Assembly: GCF_051713825.1 (NCBI RefSeq)
Contig: NZ_JBIOQR010000001.1
Location: forward strand, 992,001-1,056,000
DNA: 64,000 nucleotides
Direction: 5' to 3'
Origin: Enterococcus_K sp051713825
Lineage (GTDB): Bacteria; Bacillota; Bacilli; Lactobacillales; Enterococcaceae
Positions 1 to 9,170 of the stretch are shown here, in pieces (the first letter of the stretch is position 1; each line of letters begins with the position of its first letter). A program made the translations under genes and the position numbers. The notes beneath the pieces were generated by a model. That model saw only the letters and a list, made by a program, of their open reading frames with translations, was not told where the DNA came from and did not search any database.

Positions 1-1
1 G

Positions 2-868
2 AATGTCGCAGTCACTGAAGGCGATAAAGTAGAGGCACAGATTCAATTTGGTTGGACGGTTGACTATTTTGGTATCGGCGATTTAGTGGCGATTATTGAT
101 GCGGTTAGTGACGAAGAAGTCGAAAAGACATTTGCTGAGTACAAAGAGCTCTATACGTTTGAGTATGGCGACTATGATGAAAAAACGTGGGAAGCCCATG
201 TCAAAGTTCAAGCGAAACAAGAGATTGGCTTGCGTCGTTTCTTAGAAGCGGGTGGTTATACAGCTTTCACCACCAATTTTGAAGATTTATATGGGATGCA
301 ACAATTGCCAGGCTTAGCTGTTCAACGTTTGATGGCTGAAGGCTACGGTTTTGCTGGCGAGGGAGATTGGAAAACAGCGGCGATTGACCGGTTGTTAAAA
401 GTCATGGCGCGTAATTCAGAGACTGGCTTTATGGAAGATTATACTTATGAGTTAGCGGCTGGCAAAGAAGCAATCCTGCAATCACATATGATGGAGGTTG
501 ATCCAACTCTAGCGCATACAAAACCAAGAGTTGTCGTTTCTCCTTTATCAATGGGTGATAGAGAAGACCCAGCGCGTTTGGTTTTTGATGGGAAATCAGG
601 AGATGGTGTCGTGGTTTCAATGGCAGATTTTGGCACGCACTACAAATTATTAGTCAATGAAGTGTCTTGTTTTGAGCCAACAGAAGAAGCACCAAACCTT
701 CCAGTTGCGCGCATCCTTTGGGAGGTCAAACCAAACTTCCATGAAGGGGTCCAAGCATGGATTGAAGCGGGCGGCGGTCACCATACTGTGGTTTCCTTGT
801 CATTAACGACGGATCAAATTTTAACTTGGGCGAAGTTAGTTGGATTGGAAGTTGCATTGATTAAATAA
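2..868 (+). CDS. araA: L-arabinose isomerase, C-terminal part
   Basis: The reading frame is open from base 2, so the gene begins outside the window; the GTG at 86 is internal. The visible 288 residues match the C-terminal half of L-arabinose isomerase (about 500 residues in full), the cytoplasmic enzyme that converts L-arabinose to L-ribulose in arabinose catabolism. Recognisable stretches are FGWTVDYFGIGD near the start, TYELAAGKEAILQSHMMEVDP in the middle and EAGGGHHTVVSLSLTTDQ near the end, which holds a conserved His pair. A strong hairpin terminator follows, so araA is the last gene of its transcript. The rest of the arabinose operon must lie to the left. The assignment is from family recall, not from a search. 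Confidence 0.93.
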   Translation, partial: NVAVTEGDKVEAQIQFGWTVDYFGIGDLVAIIDAVSDEEVEKTFAEYKELYTFEYGDYDEKTWEAHVKVQAKQEIGLRRFLEAGGYTAFTTNFEDLYGMQQLPGLAVQRLMAEGYGFAGEGDWKTAAIDRLLKVMARNSETGFMEDYTYELAAGKEAILQSHMMEVDPTLAHTKPRVVVSPLSMGDREDPARLVFDGKSGDGVVVSMADFGTHYKLLVNEVSCFEPTEEAPNLPVARILWEVKPNFHEGVQAWIEAGGGHHTVVSLSLTTDQILTWAKLVGLEVALIK

Positions 869-900
869 ACGACCGATGTAAATGAATACTTTGTGAAATC

Positions 901-948
901 AAAACAGAGGATAGGGCATAGCCAAAGTTATGGCCCATCCTCTGTTTT
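901..948 (+). terminator. Rho-independent terminator after araA
   Basis: A 17-bp stem pairs 901-917 (AAAACAGAGGATAGGGC) with 932-948, with two mismatches and a 14-base loop. The arm ends in TTTT followed by GTTGTTATCT. The A-rich left arm means it could also work for transcription from the right. Confidence 0.85.
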
Positions 949-1120
949 GTTGTTATCTAGGATAAATGTTGATTTTCTGTAACCAAAAATTAAGATAAAA
1001 ACGGTCATGTATCATTTTTATACTTATTGTGCGTCTGTAACCAAATCAGTTTTCTAGGGCCGACCACTTTCTTTATGGGCTGCTTAATCTGAGGAGGTTG
1101 TTCTACGCAGAGCAACGAAT

Positions 1121-1270
1121 TCATTTTGGTTTTTCTATTTTTCTGTAAAGAAATAAAACCAATATCAAAAGAAGTATAAGGAAATTTCTTATATTGGTAT
1201 CAATGGGGGCAAACCAAATAATATAAATACATAAAATAAAGTATAGGAGCGGTACGAGTTTTTTTAACAT
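1121..1270 (-). CDS. Small hydrophobic membrane protein, 49 residues
   Basis: This short gene starts with ATG at 1270 and has an excellent ribosome binding site, AAGGAGG, about 7 bases upstream. The product has 49 residues: MLKKLVP, a hydrophobic stretch (LLYFILCIYIIWFA), a short polar link (PIDTNIRN), a second hydrophobic stretch (FLILLLILVLFLY), and a basic tail (RKIEKPK). That is the layout of a two-helix membrane hairpin. It lies between araA and the AraC-type gene, downstream of the latter on the same strand. I do not recognise a family. The ribosome binding site and the clean open frame argue that it is expressed, but the function is unknown. Confidence 0.6.
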   Translation of the reverse strand: MLKKLVPLLYFILCIYIIWFAPIDTNIRNFLILLLILVLFLYRKIEKPK

Positions 1271-1365
1271 TCTATTGCCTCCTTATTAATAAGTACGAAG
1301 GAAATTTGCTTAATGAAATGATTGTGACTAAATATCAGTTGGCTTAGCCAAAGAAATCGCAATGG

Positions 1366-1415
1366 AGTCAAAATACCCTGTAAACGTGTCTATACGTGTA
1401 TAGGGTATTTTGACT
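1366..1415. other. Perfect 14-bp inverted repeat (hairpin)
   Basis: AGTCAAAATACCCT at 1366-1379 pairs perfectly with 1402-1415 around a 22-base loop that itself contains ACGTGT twice. It sits just beyond the stop codon of the AraC-type gene (minus strand), where a terminator is expected, but no U-rich tract follows on the minus strand. It could end transcription from either side or be a protein-binding site. Confidence 0.55.
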
Positions 1416-1432
1416 TCCTAGGGATTTTGTTC

Positions 1433-2257
1433 TTACACCTCAATTTGAGAAGGCGAGACGCCATAATATTTTTTGAAGAGCTTACTAAAATGATAAGCAT
1501 CTTGATAACCGACTGCTTGTGCCACATCTCGAATCGTTAACTGATCGTTTTTTAAGAGTTCCTTAGCATGTTTTAGACGGACTTGGATGAGATAATTTAT
1601 CGGACTCATTCCTGTTGATTCTTTGAATATTTTGGACAGATGGGTCGGACTGACATACAAAATCTCAGCTAACTGTTCTAGCGTAATCTCTTGATTGTGA
1701 TGATTTTCTAGATAGTAGATGGCGTGATTGACGATATTTTGTTTTCGTTTAGCAGTTTTAGATAGTTCAACCGTGACGGTACTGCCTTGTTCGTTTTGAA
1801 GACTACGCAAAATTAACACGAGCATTTCGATGATTAAGGCTTTGACCATCAACTGAAATTCTGGCTTTTCCTCATTATATTCTTTGGTTAAGCGCCAAGC
1901 TTTATCTAAAAACGCACATTGATATTCACCTAAATCAAGCAAGGCTTCTTTGTTTGGAAAATGATTTCTCGTCAATCCATCTAAAGAGATATTGGATAAG
2001 CCAATATGTAGCTGATGTGAGTAAGTATTTTCTGGTTGGCGTTCACCATGTCTGACCCCAGGATTAAAAAGCATGATTCGACCAGCACCAATACGTGTCG
2101 TGCGCTCCCCAATGGTATACTCGACTTCCCCTTCCAAAACGATACTAATTTCTAAAAAATCATGATGGTGAATATTGCCTTCATTTCCTGACTGATTCCA
2201 TGGATCGAAGGCATAAATAATTTCTGGGTTAAAAATTTGTGAATTTGTATAGCTCAT
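1433..2257 (-). CDS. AraC-family transcriptional regulator
   Basis: A protein of 274 residues with the usual AraC-family layout. The N-terminal cupin-type ligand domain (about 20-130) includes HHHDFLEISIVLEGEVEY and the RIMLFNPGVRHGE strand. The C-terminal part has two helix-turn-helix motifs, LEQLAEILYVSPTHLSKIF (about 195-213) and IRDVAQAVGYQDAYHFSKLF (about 243-262), ending in the family signature GVSPS. Such proteins sense small molecules, often sugars, and activate nearby genes. It is divergent from the ABC exporter pair at 2410, with about 150 bases between the start codons, and its 3' end faces araA. Either could be its target; the shared intergenic region makes the exporter the first guess. 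The ligand cannot be told. Confidence 0.88.
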   Translation of the reverse strand: MSYTNSQIFNPEIIYAFDPWNQSGNEGNIHHHDFLEISIVLEGEVEYTIGERTTRIGAGRIMLFNPGVRHGERQPENTYSHQLHIGLSNISLDGLTRNHFPNKEALLDLGEYQCAFLDKAWRLTKEYNEEKPEFQLMVKALIIEMLVLILRSLQNEQGSTVTVELSKTAKRKQNIVNHAIYYLENHHNQEITLEQLAEILYVSPTHLSKIFKESTGMSPINYLIQVRLKHAKELLKNDQLTIRDVAQAVGYQDAYHFSKLFKKYYGVSPSQIEV

Positions 2258-2409
2258 AGTCAGAAGCCCTTTCTTATTCTCTACTAATATTGTACATCAA
2301 AACAAGTAAGAATGACCATTTCTTTTCACTTAAATTGAAGGTAAGCTAGTACACGATTTGATAAATACAAATCAGAAAGTACTGTTTTTTATTGTAGGAG
2401 GGATGAAAA

Positions 2410-4152
2410 ATGAGTAATTATCAATGGATTTGGCAATACGCAAAAAAATATTCAGGAAAAGCAATTTTAGCCATTATTTTCTTACTTGTAAATGCGATTT
2501 TAATTGTTATTAATCCATTAATTACAGGGGAGATTGTCGATAAGGTAATTGACAACAATCAGGCAGGATTATTAATCCCATTTTTGGCTTTGATGATAGG
2601 GATTACATTGTTTCGAACGGTGATTCGTTATTTGTATCAACTGCTGTTTGAACGGGTTGGGCAAAATACTTTATTTGAATTGCGTCAGGATATGTATAAG
2701 AAGTTACAGGAACTGGATTTTGACTTCTTTAACCACACGCGTGTTGGAGATATTATGGCACGAATGACGGGAGATACGGATGCAATACGCCATTTTGTTT
2801 CATGGGTGGTTTATAATATTTTAGAATGCGTCCTATGGTTTGTGACCGCAGTAGTTGTTATGGCAACAATCAATTGGCAGCTGATGTTAGCTTTAGTCGC
2901 TGTAACGCCATTTATTTTCATTTTAACACAAAGAATGTCAAAAGAAGCCCATCCAATCTTTTTTGAAATTCGTGAAAGCTTCTCACGCTTAAACTCGATG
3001 GTTGAAGAAAATATTGGTGGAAATCGGGTAGTCAAGGCCTTTGCGCGTGAAGAGTTTGAAATTCAAAAATTTAACGAACACAATGAAGATTATAAGGCAA
3101 AAAATATGGCCTCAGCAAAAATTTCTCGAAAATATCTTCCTTGGTTGGATGGATTAGCTGGTAGCTTGAACTTGATTGCTTTAGTTTTAGGTGGATTATT
3201 CGTGGTTCAAGGGAAAATGACATTAGGTGATTTGATTGCCTTCAATGGTTTCTTGTGGATGTTGAATCAGCCAATGCGTATGAGTGGTTGGTTAATTAAT
3301 GATGTGCAACGGTTCTCAGCTGCCTGCATTAAGATTCGTCAAATGCTAAACACAGAACCACAGATTCCGGTTGTTTTAAAAGAAACAGATGATAGAGTCA
3401 AAGGGTTTGTGGAATTTAAACATGTTTCTTTCCACTTCTCTGATGATCCACATACACAAGTCTTAAATGATGTTTCATTTAAGATTCACCCAGGACAAAC
3501 GATTGGGATTTTAGGAGAGACTGGTTCAGGGAAGACGACTTTAGTCAATTTAGTAGGTCGTTTTTACGATGCGACAGCTGGAGAGGTCCTAATTGACGGG
3601 AAAAACGTTAAGGACTATCCAGTTCGTCAGCTACGAGAAAATATTTCAATGGTTATGCAGGATGTTTTCTTATTTTCTAATACAATTGAAGACAACATTG
3701 CTTTTGGAAACCCATTCGCAGATGAAGGATATGTGCAACGAATGGCTCAAATTGCAGATGCCCATGAATTTATTTCACGGATGCCAGAAGGATATGCCAC
3801 GATTGTTGGCGAACGTGGTGTCGGACTTTCTGGCGGGCAAAAACAACGAATTTCTCTTGCTCGTGCATTAACAAAAGATCCCTCTATCTTGATTTTAGAT
3901 GATACGACTTCAGCAGTCGACATGGAAACCGAATCAAAAATTCAACGAGAATTAACTTCGTTAACAGAAGAAAAAACGACCTTTATTATTGCCCACAGAA
4001 TTTCATCTGTGCGTGACGCGGATTTAATTTTGATGATGGAGAAGGGTCACGTAGTTGAGCAAGGAACGCATAGAGAACTAGTCGCAAAAAAAGGCCTATA
4101 TTACGAAGTTTATCAGAAACAACTTGGGTTAGAGAATGGGGAGGTGAACTAA
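2410..4152 (+). CDS. ABC exporter half-transporter, subunit with degenerate Walker B
   Basis: A 580-residue half-transporter: six membrane segments (about 15-310) fused to a nucleotide-binding domain. The Walker A motif GETGSGKTT lies near residue 370 and the signature is canonical (LSGGQKQR). The Walker B region reads ILILDDTTSAVD near 495, with Asp where the catalytic Glu normally stands. This pattern, one subunit with an altered Walker B and the partner with an altered signature, is typical of heterodimeric multidrug exporters such as LmrCD, BmrCD and EfrCD. The ribosome binding site is AGGAGGGATGAAAA. The next gene starts on the base after this stop, so the two are translated together. 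Substrate is unknown; a drug or peptide efflux role is inferred from family. Confidence 0.9.
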   Translation: MSNYQWIWQYAKKYSGKAILAIIFLLVNAILIVINPLITGEIVDKVIDNNQAGLLIPFLALMIGITLFRTVIRYLYQLLFERVGQNTLFELRQDMYKKLQELDFDFFNHTRVGDIMARMTGDTDAIRHFVSWVVYNILECVLWFVTAVVVMATINWQLMLALVAVTPFIFILTQRMSKEAHPIFFEIRESFSRLNSMVEENIGGNRVVKAFAREEFEIQKFNEHNEDYKAKNMASAKISRKYLPWLDGLAGSLNLIALVLGGLFVVQGKMTLGDLIAFNGFLWMLNQPMRMSGWLINDVQRFSAACIKIRQMLNTEPQIPVVLKETDDRVKGFVEFKHVSFHFSDDPHTQVLNDVSFKIHPGQTIGILGETGSGKTTLVNLVGRFYDATAGEVLIDGKNVKDYPVRQLRENISMVMQDVFLFSNTIEDNIAFGNPFADEGYVQRMAQIADAHEFISRMPEGYATIVGERGVGLSGGQKQRISLARALTKDPSILILDDTTSAVDMETESKIQRELTSLTEEKTTFIIAHRISSVRDADLILMMEKGHVVEQGTHRELVAKKGLYYEVYQKQLGLENGEVN

Positions 4153-5937
4153 ATGGCACGTAATAAATTTGACGTCGATGAGGAATTAGAACAGGAGTTT
4201 AACTGGTCTCACTACAAACGTTTAGTGCAGTATGTAAAACCTTATAAAGCCCCTATTTTAAAAGCTTTGTTTGTTATTATATTAGCGAATATTGCGGGGA
4301 TGCTTGGCCCTTACTTTACAAAAATTGCGATTGATGATGTCATTCCAAATGGTAATTTAACGTTATTGATGCAATTGAGTGCTGTTTTCTTACTTTCACT
4401 CTTTATTATTGGTTGGTGTATGCGTTACAGAATTTATGCAATTACTGAGATTGGTCAAGATATCCTAAAAGATATGCGGTATTCAATTTTTGAACATTTG
4501 CAACGTTTGCCGTTTTCTTATTTTGATAACCGCCCCCATGGGAAGATCTTAATTCGTGTAGTAAATTACATCAATACGCTGAGCGATTTATTAAGTAATG
4601 GTTTAATCAACTTGATTTCGGACATTTTTAACGTAATTATTACGCTGATCTTTATGCTCATGATTGATGTTAAGTTGACACTTTACAGTATGTTATTGTT
4701 GCCAGTCTTGTTTGCGATGGTCATGGTCATCAAAACGAAACAGCGAAAAGCCTATCAAGTGTTGAGTAATAAACAATCCAATATGAATGCCTATATTCAT
4801 GAAAGTATTTCAGGGATAAAGATTACGCAATCATTTGCTCGTGAAGAAGAGAATTATCAAATTTTTAATGAAGTCAGTGAAGAGTATCGTTCTTCTTGGA
4901 TGAAAGCCGTCAAGGTTCAATTCCTATTATGGCCGGGTGTTCAAAATATTTCGGTTATGACGACTTGTTTGATTTATTTTGTTGGGATTCGCCAGTTTGG
5001 TGTTGATGTGACAACAGGGACGTTGATTGCTTTTATTGGGTATATTAATAACTTTTGGAATCCTGTTATCAACATCGGGAATTTCTATAATTCACTGATT
5101 ACAGCAACGGCTTACTTGGAACGTATTTTTGAAACGATGGATGAAGTGCCTGATATCCAGGATGAACCAGGTGCGGATACGTTGCCACCGATTCAAGGAA
5201 TGGTTGATTTTGAGGATGTAACTTTCCGTTATGAAGAAGGCAAAAATATTTTAAACGAGGTTAGCTTCCATATTGATCAAGGACAAAGTATTGCGTTGGT
5301 TGGACCGACTGGTGCGGGGAAAACCACAATCATTAATTTGTTGAGCCGTTTTTATGATGTGAATGAAGGAAGTGTCAAAGTGGATGGTCATGATGTTCGT
5401 TCTGTGACCTTAGCTTCACTGAGAACACAAATGGGTGTCATGCTTCAAGATACATTTGTCTTTTCTGGCACAATTTTAGATAATATTCGTTACGGAAAAT
5501 TAGATGCGACTGAAGAAGAAGTCATTGAGGCCGCTAAAGTTGTTCGTGCGCATGAGTTTATTAAAGACTTAAAAGATGGCTACAATACAGTGGTTGAAGA
5601 GCGAGGAAGTACCTTATCTGCTGGCCAACGACAATTGATTTCTTTTGCAAGAGCCTTGTTAGCCAATCCGAAGATTTTGATTTTGGATGAAGCGACATCA
5701 AGTATTGATACCAAAACAGAAGAATTATTGCAAGAAGGGCTGCAACAGCTTCTAAAAGGTCGGACGTCCTTTATCATCGCTCACCGTTTGTCGACGATTA
5801 AAAATAGCTCACAAATCTTCTATGTCGAAGGTGGACGAATTGCTGAAGCGGGAACACATGATGAGTTGATGGCTCAAAGAGGGCTGTATCACCACTTATA
5901 TCAATCGCAATATGATTTACTTCAAGTCACAGAATAA
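4153..5937 (+). CDS. ABC exporter half-transporter, partner subunit
   Basis: A 594-residue partner of the preceding subunit, with a cytoplasmic N-terminal extension (FDVDEELEQEFNWSHYKRL), six membrane segments (about 35-320) and an ATPase domain. Walker A is GPTGAGKTT near 383 and Walker B is a canonical ILILDEATSSID near 508, with the catalytic Glu present. The signature is altered to LSAGQRQL near 487. Together with its partner this gives one normal ATP site (LSGGQ from the first subunit with this Walker B) and one degenerate site. Overlapping or abutting genes of this kind form obligate heterodimers in Lactococcus, Bacillus and Enterococcus. A strong terminator follows. Substrate not predictable. 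Confidence 0.9.
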   Translation: MARNKFDVDEELEQEFNWSHYKRLVQYVKPYKAPILKALFVIILANIAGMLGPYFTKIAIDDVIPNGNLTLLMQLSAVFLLSLFIIGWCMRYRIYAITEIGQDILKDMRYSIFEHLQRLPFSYFDNRPHGKILIRVVNYINTLSDLLSNGLINLISDIFNVIITLIFMLMIDVKLTLYSMLLLPVLFAMVMVIKTKQRKAYQVLSNKQSNMNAYIHESISGIKITQSFAREEENYQIFNEVSEEYRSSWMKAVKVQFLLWPGVQNISVMTTCLIYFVGIRQFGVDVTTGTLIAFIGYINNFWNPVINIGNFYNSLITATAYLERIFETMDEVPDIQDEPGADTLPPIQGMVDFEDVTFRYEEGKNILNEVSFHIDQGQSIALVGPTGAGKTTIINLLSRFYDVNEGSVKVDGHDVRSVTLASLRTQMGVMLQDTFVFSGTILDNIRYGKLDATEEEVIEAAKVVRAHEFIKDLKDGYNTVVEERGSTLSAGQRQLISFARALLANPKILILDEATSSIDTKTEELLQEGLQQLLKGRTSFIIAHRLSTIKNSSQIFYVEGGRIAEAGTHDELMAQRGLYHHLYQSQYDLLQVTE

Positions 5938-5974
5938 GCGTCAGTTTTGCTGATAGCTTGAATGGTTTGAAAAA

Positions 5975-6062
5975 CAAAAAAGTCTTACTGCTCTATGGAG
6001 TTGGGTTCTTGTGTTTATCTAGCAAGAACTCAACATTCTAAAGAGTGAGTAAGACTTTTTTG
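5975..6062. terminator. Nested double hairpin terminator after ABC exporter
   Basis: An outer stem pairs CAAAAAAGTCTTACT (from 5975) with the GTAAGACTTTTTTG arm ending at 6062. An inner stem pairs 6000-6011 with 6023-6034 (11 of 12 matches). The A6 and T6 runs on the outer arms allow termination in either direction, which suits the convergent Fic gene. The remaining part of 5938-6246 shows nothing else I can assign. Confidence 0.8.
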
Positions 6063-6246
6063 AGTATTCTTTTATAAAACAAGGTTCAAATCTAAAGTAT
6101 CGAAGAAGCTGTTCTAGTTTTTACAAAAAAGATAGCAGTGATTTATCACCAACATCATAAAGTATAGAGCGTTTATGATGTGCTAGGAATGCTGTTATAT
6201 TGGTATTTTTAGTACATCATCTTCTTTGTATTAAACAGTCTATGCA

Positions 6247-6924
6247 TTAAGAAAATTTAAGCATTCTTTCGGCTTCAAATGCCATAGATTCTTTAAAAAG
6301 TTTAGCCAAACCATCTGTATCTTCTCTAGATAGTAAAGTAATGTATAAAGCTCTGTCATCAACCTTAACAACGATGGGGGCACAGTCATATTTAAGAGCT
6401 AGGAAAATACTGATCATTCTACCAGTCCGCCCGTTACCATCACTAAACGGATGAATACGTTCAAATTGAATGTGACTATCTGCTAACACTTCGGCAGCGT
6501 CATCTATATTTTGGGCCATCTCTAGTCTATAAATTGTATTTTCAACCCATTGTAATATAAGATTAGGTACTTCATGAGGTTTAGCAGTTTCAAAAGTAGC
6601 TCCTACAATGGCATTTTGAGTTGATTTATATTGTCCTTTATCAAATTGAATGCGATCTAATAGCAATTCATGTATTTTCTTTATTACTCGTTCAGAAAAA
6701 GGCGCATCATTATTTAAAGTACTGATAATATAATCAAACGCCTGTTTATGATTTGCTACCTCATAAAATTCACGCAGTTTAATTCCTTTTTCTGGTGCAA
6801 TAATGGTATCTTCTAAAATAATTGAAACTGTTTCAGCAAGCGTTATTGTGTTTCCTTCTATGGCACTAGAATGATAAGCCATTCTAATTAATACATCATC
6901 TAAATAGTTTTGTGTGATTGCCAT
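6247..6924 (-). CDS. Fic-domain AMP transferase, self-inhibited type
   Basis: A 225-residue Fic protein. The catalytic motif HPFSDGNGRTGR (about 158-169) is complete, including the catalytic His, the Mg-binding Asp and the Asn/Arg residues that hold the nucleotide. Near the N-terminus, SSAIEGN (19-25) matches the inhibitory helix motif (S/T)xxxE(G/N) of class II Fic proteins, whose Glu blocks ATP from within the same chain. Fic enzymes usually transfer AMP to a hydroxyl side chain of a target protein. There is no neighbouring antitoxin gene, which fits an internally inhibited enzyme rather than a FicTA toxin pair. The gene stands alone with AGGAGG upstream. Target protein unknown. Confidence 0.9.
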   Translation of the reverse strand: MAITQNYLDDVLIRMAYHSSAIEGNTITLAETVSIILEDTIIAPEKGIKLREFYEVANHKQAFDYIISTLNNDAPFSERVIKKIHELLLDRIQFDKGQYKSTQNAIVGATFETAKPHEVPNLILQWVENTIYRLEMAQNIDDAAEVLADSHIQFERIHPFSDGNGRTGRMISIFLALKYDCAPIVVKVDDRALYITLLSREDTDGLAKLFKESMAFEAERMLKFS

Positions 6925-7191
6925 GAATGGTCCTCCTTTTAAAATCCTGTGAAATTAGCAAATTGCGAATGGCCTTTTCTTCTTTTTAAGAATTTAACAG
7001 AAATTTTAAATGTTGATCTTTTATTACCCGATGATAAACGTTTCGAAGCTCTTTCAAGAAGTTCTTTTTCAGCAAAAGATAAAAAATATCAGTATCGTCA
7101 AACCTAAAACCTGAACTATCTATTAGCTTCATCTAGCCTTCAGCATCCTTTTGAGTCTAAAATCATTTTATCCAACGACTTAAGTTGCAGC

Positions 7192-8022
7192 TTAGAAGCT
7201 TCTTCCGCCACCACCGAATGTGCCGCCGCCAGAGGAATGAGTGGTGCTTCCACCACCGCCTCCGCCACCCCCGTTGTTGCTTGGTTTGGGGATTCTGCGA
7301 GTAGTAACAAAGGAATTAACTAGTGTGTCGTCACGATCAGTTAGCTGTAAAGAAGATTTATCTCTGTACGGATATTTGTACGTGCCAAATTTTAACTGAT
7401 ATTTTAATTTGATTAATACAAAAAAAACAATGCTGAGAATGAGCGCTGCCAACACACCAATCGTCGCTTCCGTAGCGGTAAGCACTTTGTAACGAGTAAT
7501 TTTCCCAGTATCACGGTCGATTCGATAATGACCTCCAGGAACACCTTTCTCAACAAATTTTGTTAAATTGGAAAGGTAAGTCTGTGTTGCGTCAAAGTAA
7601 CTTGCGCGTTTCATATCCTCTTGAATGGCATCTAACATGTCTTCTTTTCTAGAATTGGTGACATAATCAATCATATTTCCTGAGGTAGAGACATACAGTT
7701 CACGATCGTACATATCTAATAACAGAACTGCGCCATTATTGTCTGCCCCAATCGTATCTAATAGATACTTATCAGAGAATTCTTCTTGATCTCCCACATA
7801 CTCAGCAGTGGTGACAATGAAGATTCGACCTTTGATGGTTTCATCCAGTGAATGAGCTTTTTGTTCAATCGTCTGAATCTGCTCCTCCGAGAAAAGGCCC
7901 GCACGGTCATCTACTGTGACTGTTTCAGCCAACCCAGTAGTAGAAAAAGCAAAACAGACAAACAGAAGACCGATAAGGGCAAGTAGAAAATGTTTGTTAT
8001 TTGTGTATACTTTTTTTCTCAT
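7192..8022 (-). CDS. TPM-domain membrane protein with glycine-rich tail (YdjH/YgcG type)
   Basis: A 276-residue protein. A signal peptide (about 1-32, LLFVCFAFSTTGLAET at its end) is followed by a TPM domain (about 33-170) with VDDRAGLFSEEQ at its start and the DNNGAVLLLDMYDRELYVSTSG core. A transmembrane helix follows (about 185-208, IGVLAALILSIVFFVLI), then a cytoplasmic tail ending in a Gly/Ser-rich region that finishes GGGTFGGGGRSF. It starts inside the stop codon of the zinc-ribbon gene at 8019 (4-base overlap), so it is the last gene of a three-gene operon. The arrangement resembles ydjGHI of Bacillus subtilis, a membrane complex linked to the PspA envelope-stress protein; no pspA is seen here. 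Precise function unknown. Confidence 0.8.
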   Translation of the reverse strand: MRKKVYTNNKHFLLALIGLLFVCFAFSTTGLAETVTVDDRAGLFSEEQIQTIEQKAHSLDETIKGRIFIVTTAEYVGDQEEFSDKYLLDTIGADNNGAVLLLDMYDRELYVSTSGNMIDYVTNSRKEDMLDAIQEDMKRASYFDATQTYLSNLTKFVEKGVPGGHYRIDRDTGKITRYKVLTATEATIGVLAALILSIVFFVLIKLKYQLKFGTYKYPYRDKSSLQLTDRDDTLVNSFVTTRRIPKPSNNGGGGGGGGSTTHSSGGGTFGGGGRSF

Positions 8023-9152
8023 ATGAAGTAGCCTCCTAACAGAAAGAGAATTGTTAGTAAGCCGAATAGTCCGGCTGTCGCAAGGCCTAGTCGTTTGTAA
8101 CTCATAGGAAGGACACCACTGACTTTTCCGGTTTGCCCATTCATGGCGTAGTAATAGGTTTTCCCCTGACTATCTCCGCGATAAGTCACTAGCCAAACAG
8201 GCAAGAGAACATAGTGATTGTTTTCTTCATTGATGGCAATATCTGTGTTGACACCTGTCAGAGTAGCATAACCAGAAGCGGTTTCTCTTAACAAATCCTC
8301 TGAATAATCCTCAAGTTCATTTCTGACAGAATCTCGAATAGCTCCATATTCAATATCGCGTTTTTCTGCTTGGAAACCAGCTAAATATTGACTTTTGAAA
8401 TCGACAGCCTTGTCTAATGGGAAAGGCTGGACCTGTTCAACCATCTTTTGTTGTGTATTTTTGGAGAGGGCATTCTTCAGTAATTCTTTGAAAGAGAGTA
8501 GCCCCTTACGAAAGACACGGAATTGTTTGGTTTCGGTATATTCTATATCGCCAATACGCCAAACTCGGATAGCTGTCGCATTCGCTGATAGTTGACCAGA
8601 AATTTTGGCATTAACCGTCCAGTAAGGGAAATAGACGCCTGTTAATTTATCAATTTGACTCTTGTCAAAGAAGTCTTTTGGAATAAACCATTTTTTCTTC
8701 GTCCAAGCTAAAAACTGTTCGACGGCCTCTTCTTTTTCTACAGCGAAGGGCAGAACCTTTTCAGGTAAAAACTCGCCACTTAAGCGTCCGGATAAGACCA
8801 CTGGATTATGGCAATAATAACAATAAGTTGCAGCAGTTGTTGCATCAGTGACAATCTCAGCACCACAGCTCGGACATAAAAAGAGTTCCATCGTAGAAGA
8901 AGTTGTCGACTCTTTTGACTGGGTAAATTCTTCAGACTGAGTGGTTTGTTCTGTCTGGTTTGATGTCGTTTCAGCAGCTTTGTCGGCGGTTGATTCTCCG
9001 CCGACTGACGCTGCCTGTTGTTTTGCTTCATATTCACTGACTTCTTCTTCTGTGAAGATGCTTAAACAGAAGTCGCAATGAAATTTTTGGTCTTTTGGCT
9101 CGAAAGTTAAAGGGCCGCCGCAATTGGGACATTTATGTGTAAGAACTTCCAT
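8019..9152 (-). CDS. Double zinc-ribbon membrane-anchored protein (YdjG type)
   Basis: A 377-residue protein with two zinc ribbons: CPNCGG plus CDFC at about 8-29, and CPSCGAE plus CYYC at about 93-114. A Gln/Ser/Thr/Glu-rich linker (about 45-88) separates them. The central part (about 125-340) is a repeat-like soluble domain with FPYWTVNAKISG and LPVWLVTYRG stretches, as seen in YdjG-like proteins. A C-terminal membrane helix (about 357-377) anchors it. It is the middle gene of the operon with the SPFH gene upstream and the TPM gene overlapping its stop. This suggests the three proteins form one membrane assembly. The zinc ribbons would face the cytoplasm; whether they bind nucleic acid or protein is unknown. 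Confidence 0.75.
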   Translation of the reverse strand: MEVLTHKCPNCGGPLTFEPKDQKFHCDFCLSIFTEEEVSEYEAKQQAASVGGESTADKAAETTSNQTEQTTQSEEFTQSKESTTSSTMELFLCPSCGAEIVTDATTAATYCYYCHNPVVLSGRLSGEFLPEKVLPFAVEKEEAVEQFLAWTKKKWFIPKDFFDKSQIDKLTGVYFPYWTVNAKISGQLSANATAIRVWRIGDIEYTETKQFRVFRKGLLSFKELLKNALSKNTQQKMVEQVQPFPLDKAVDFKSQYLAGFQAEKRDIEYGAIRDSVRNELEDYSEDLLRETASGYATLTGVNTDIAINEENNHYVLLPVWLVTYRGDSQGKTYYYAMNGQTGKVSGVLPMSYKRLGLATAGLFGLLTILFLLGGYFI

Positions 9153-9170
9153 CTTTACTATTTCCTTTCT

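Noticed and set aside
6247..6924. Fic protein as toxin of a toxin-antitoxin pair
   Set aside because: The inhibitory motif is in its own N-terminus and there is no small antitoxin gene next to it.
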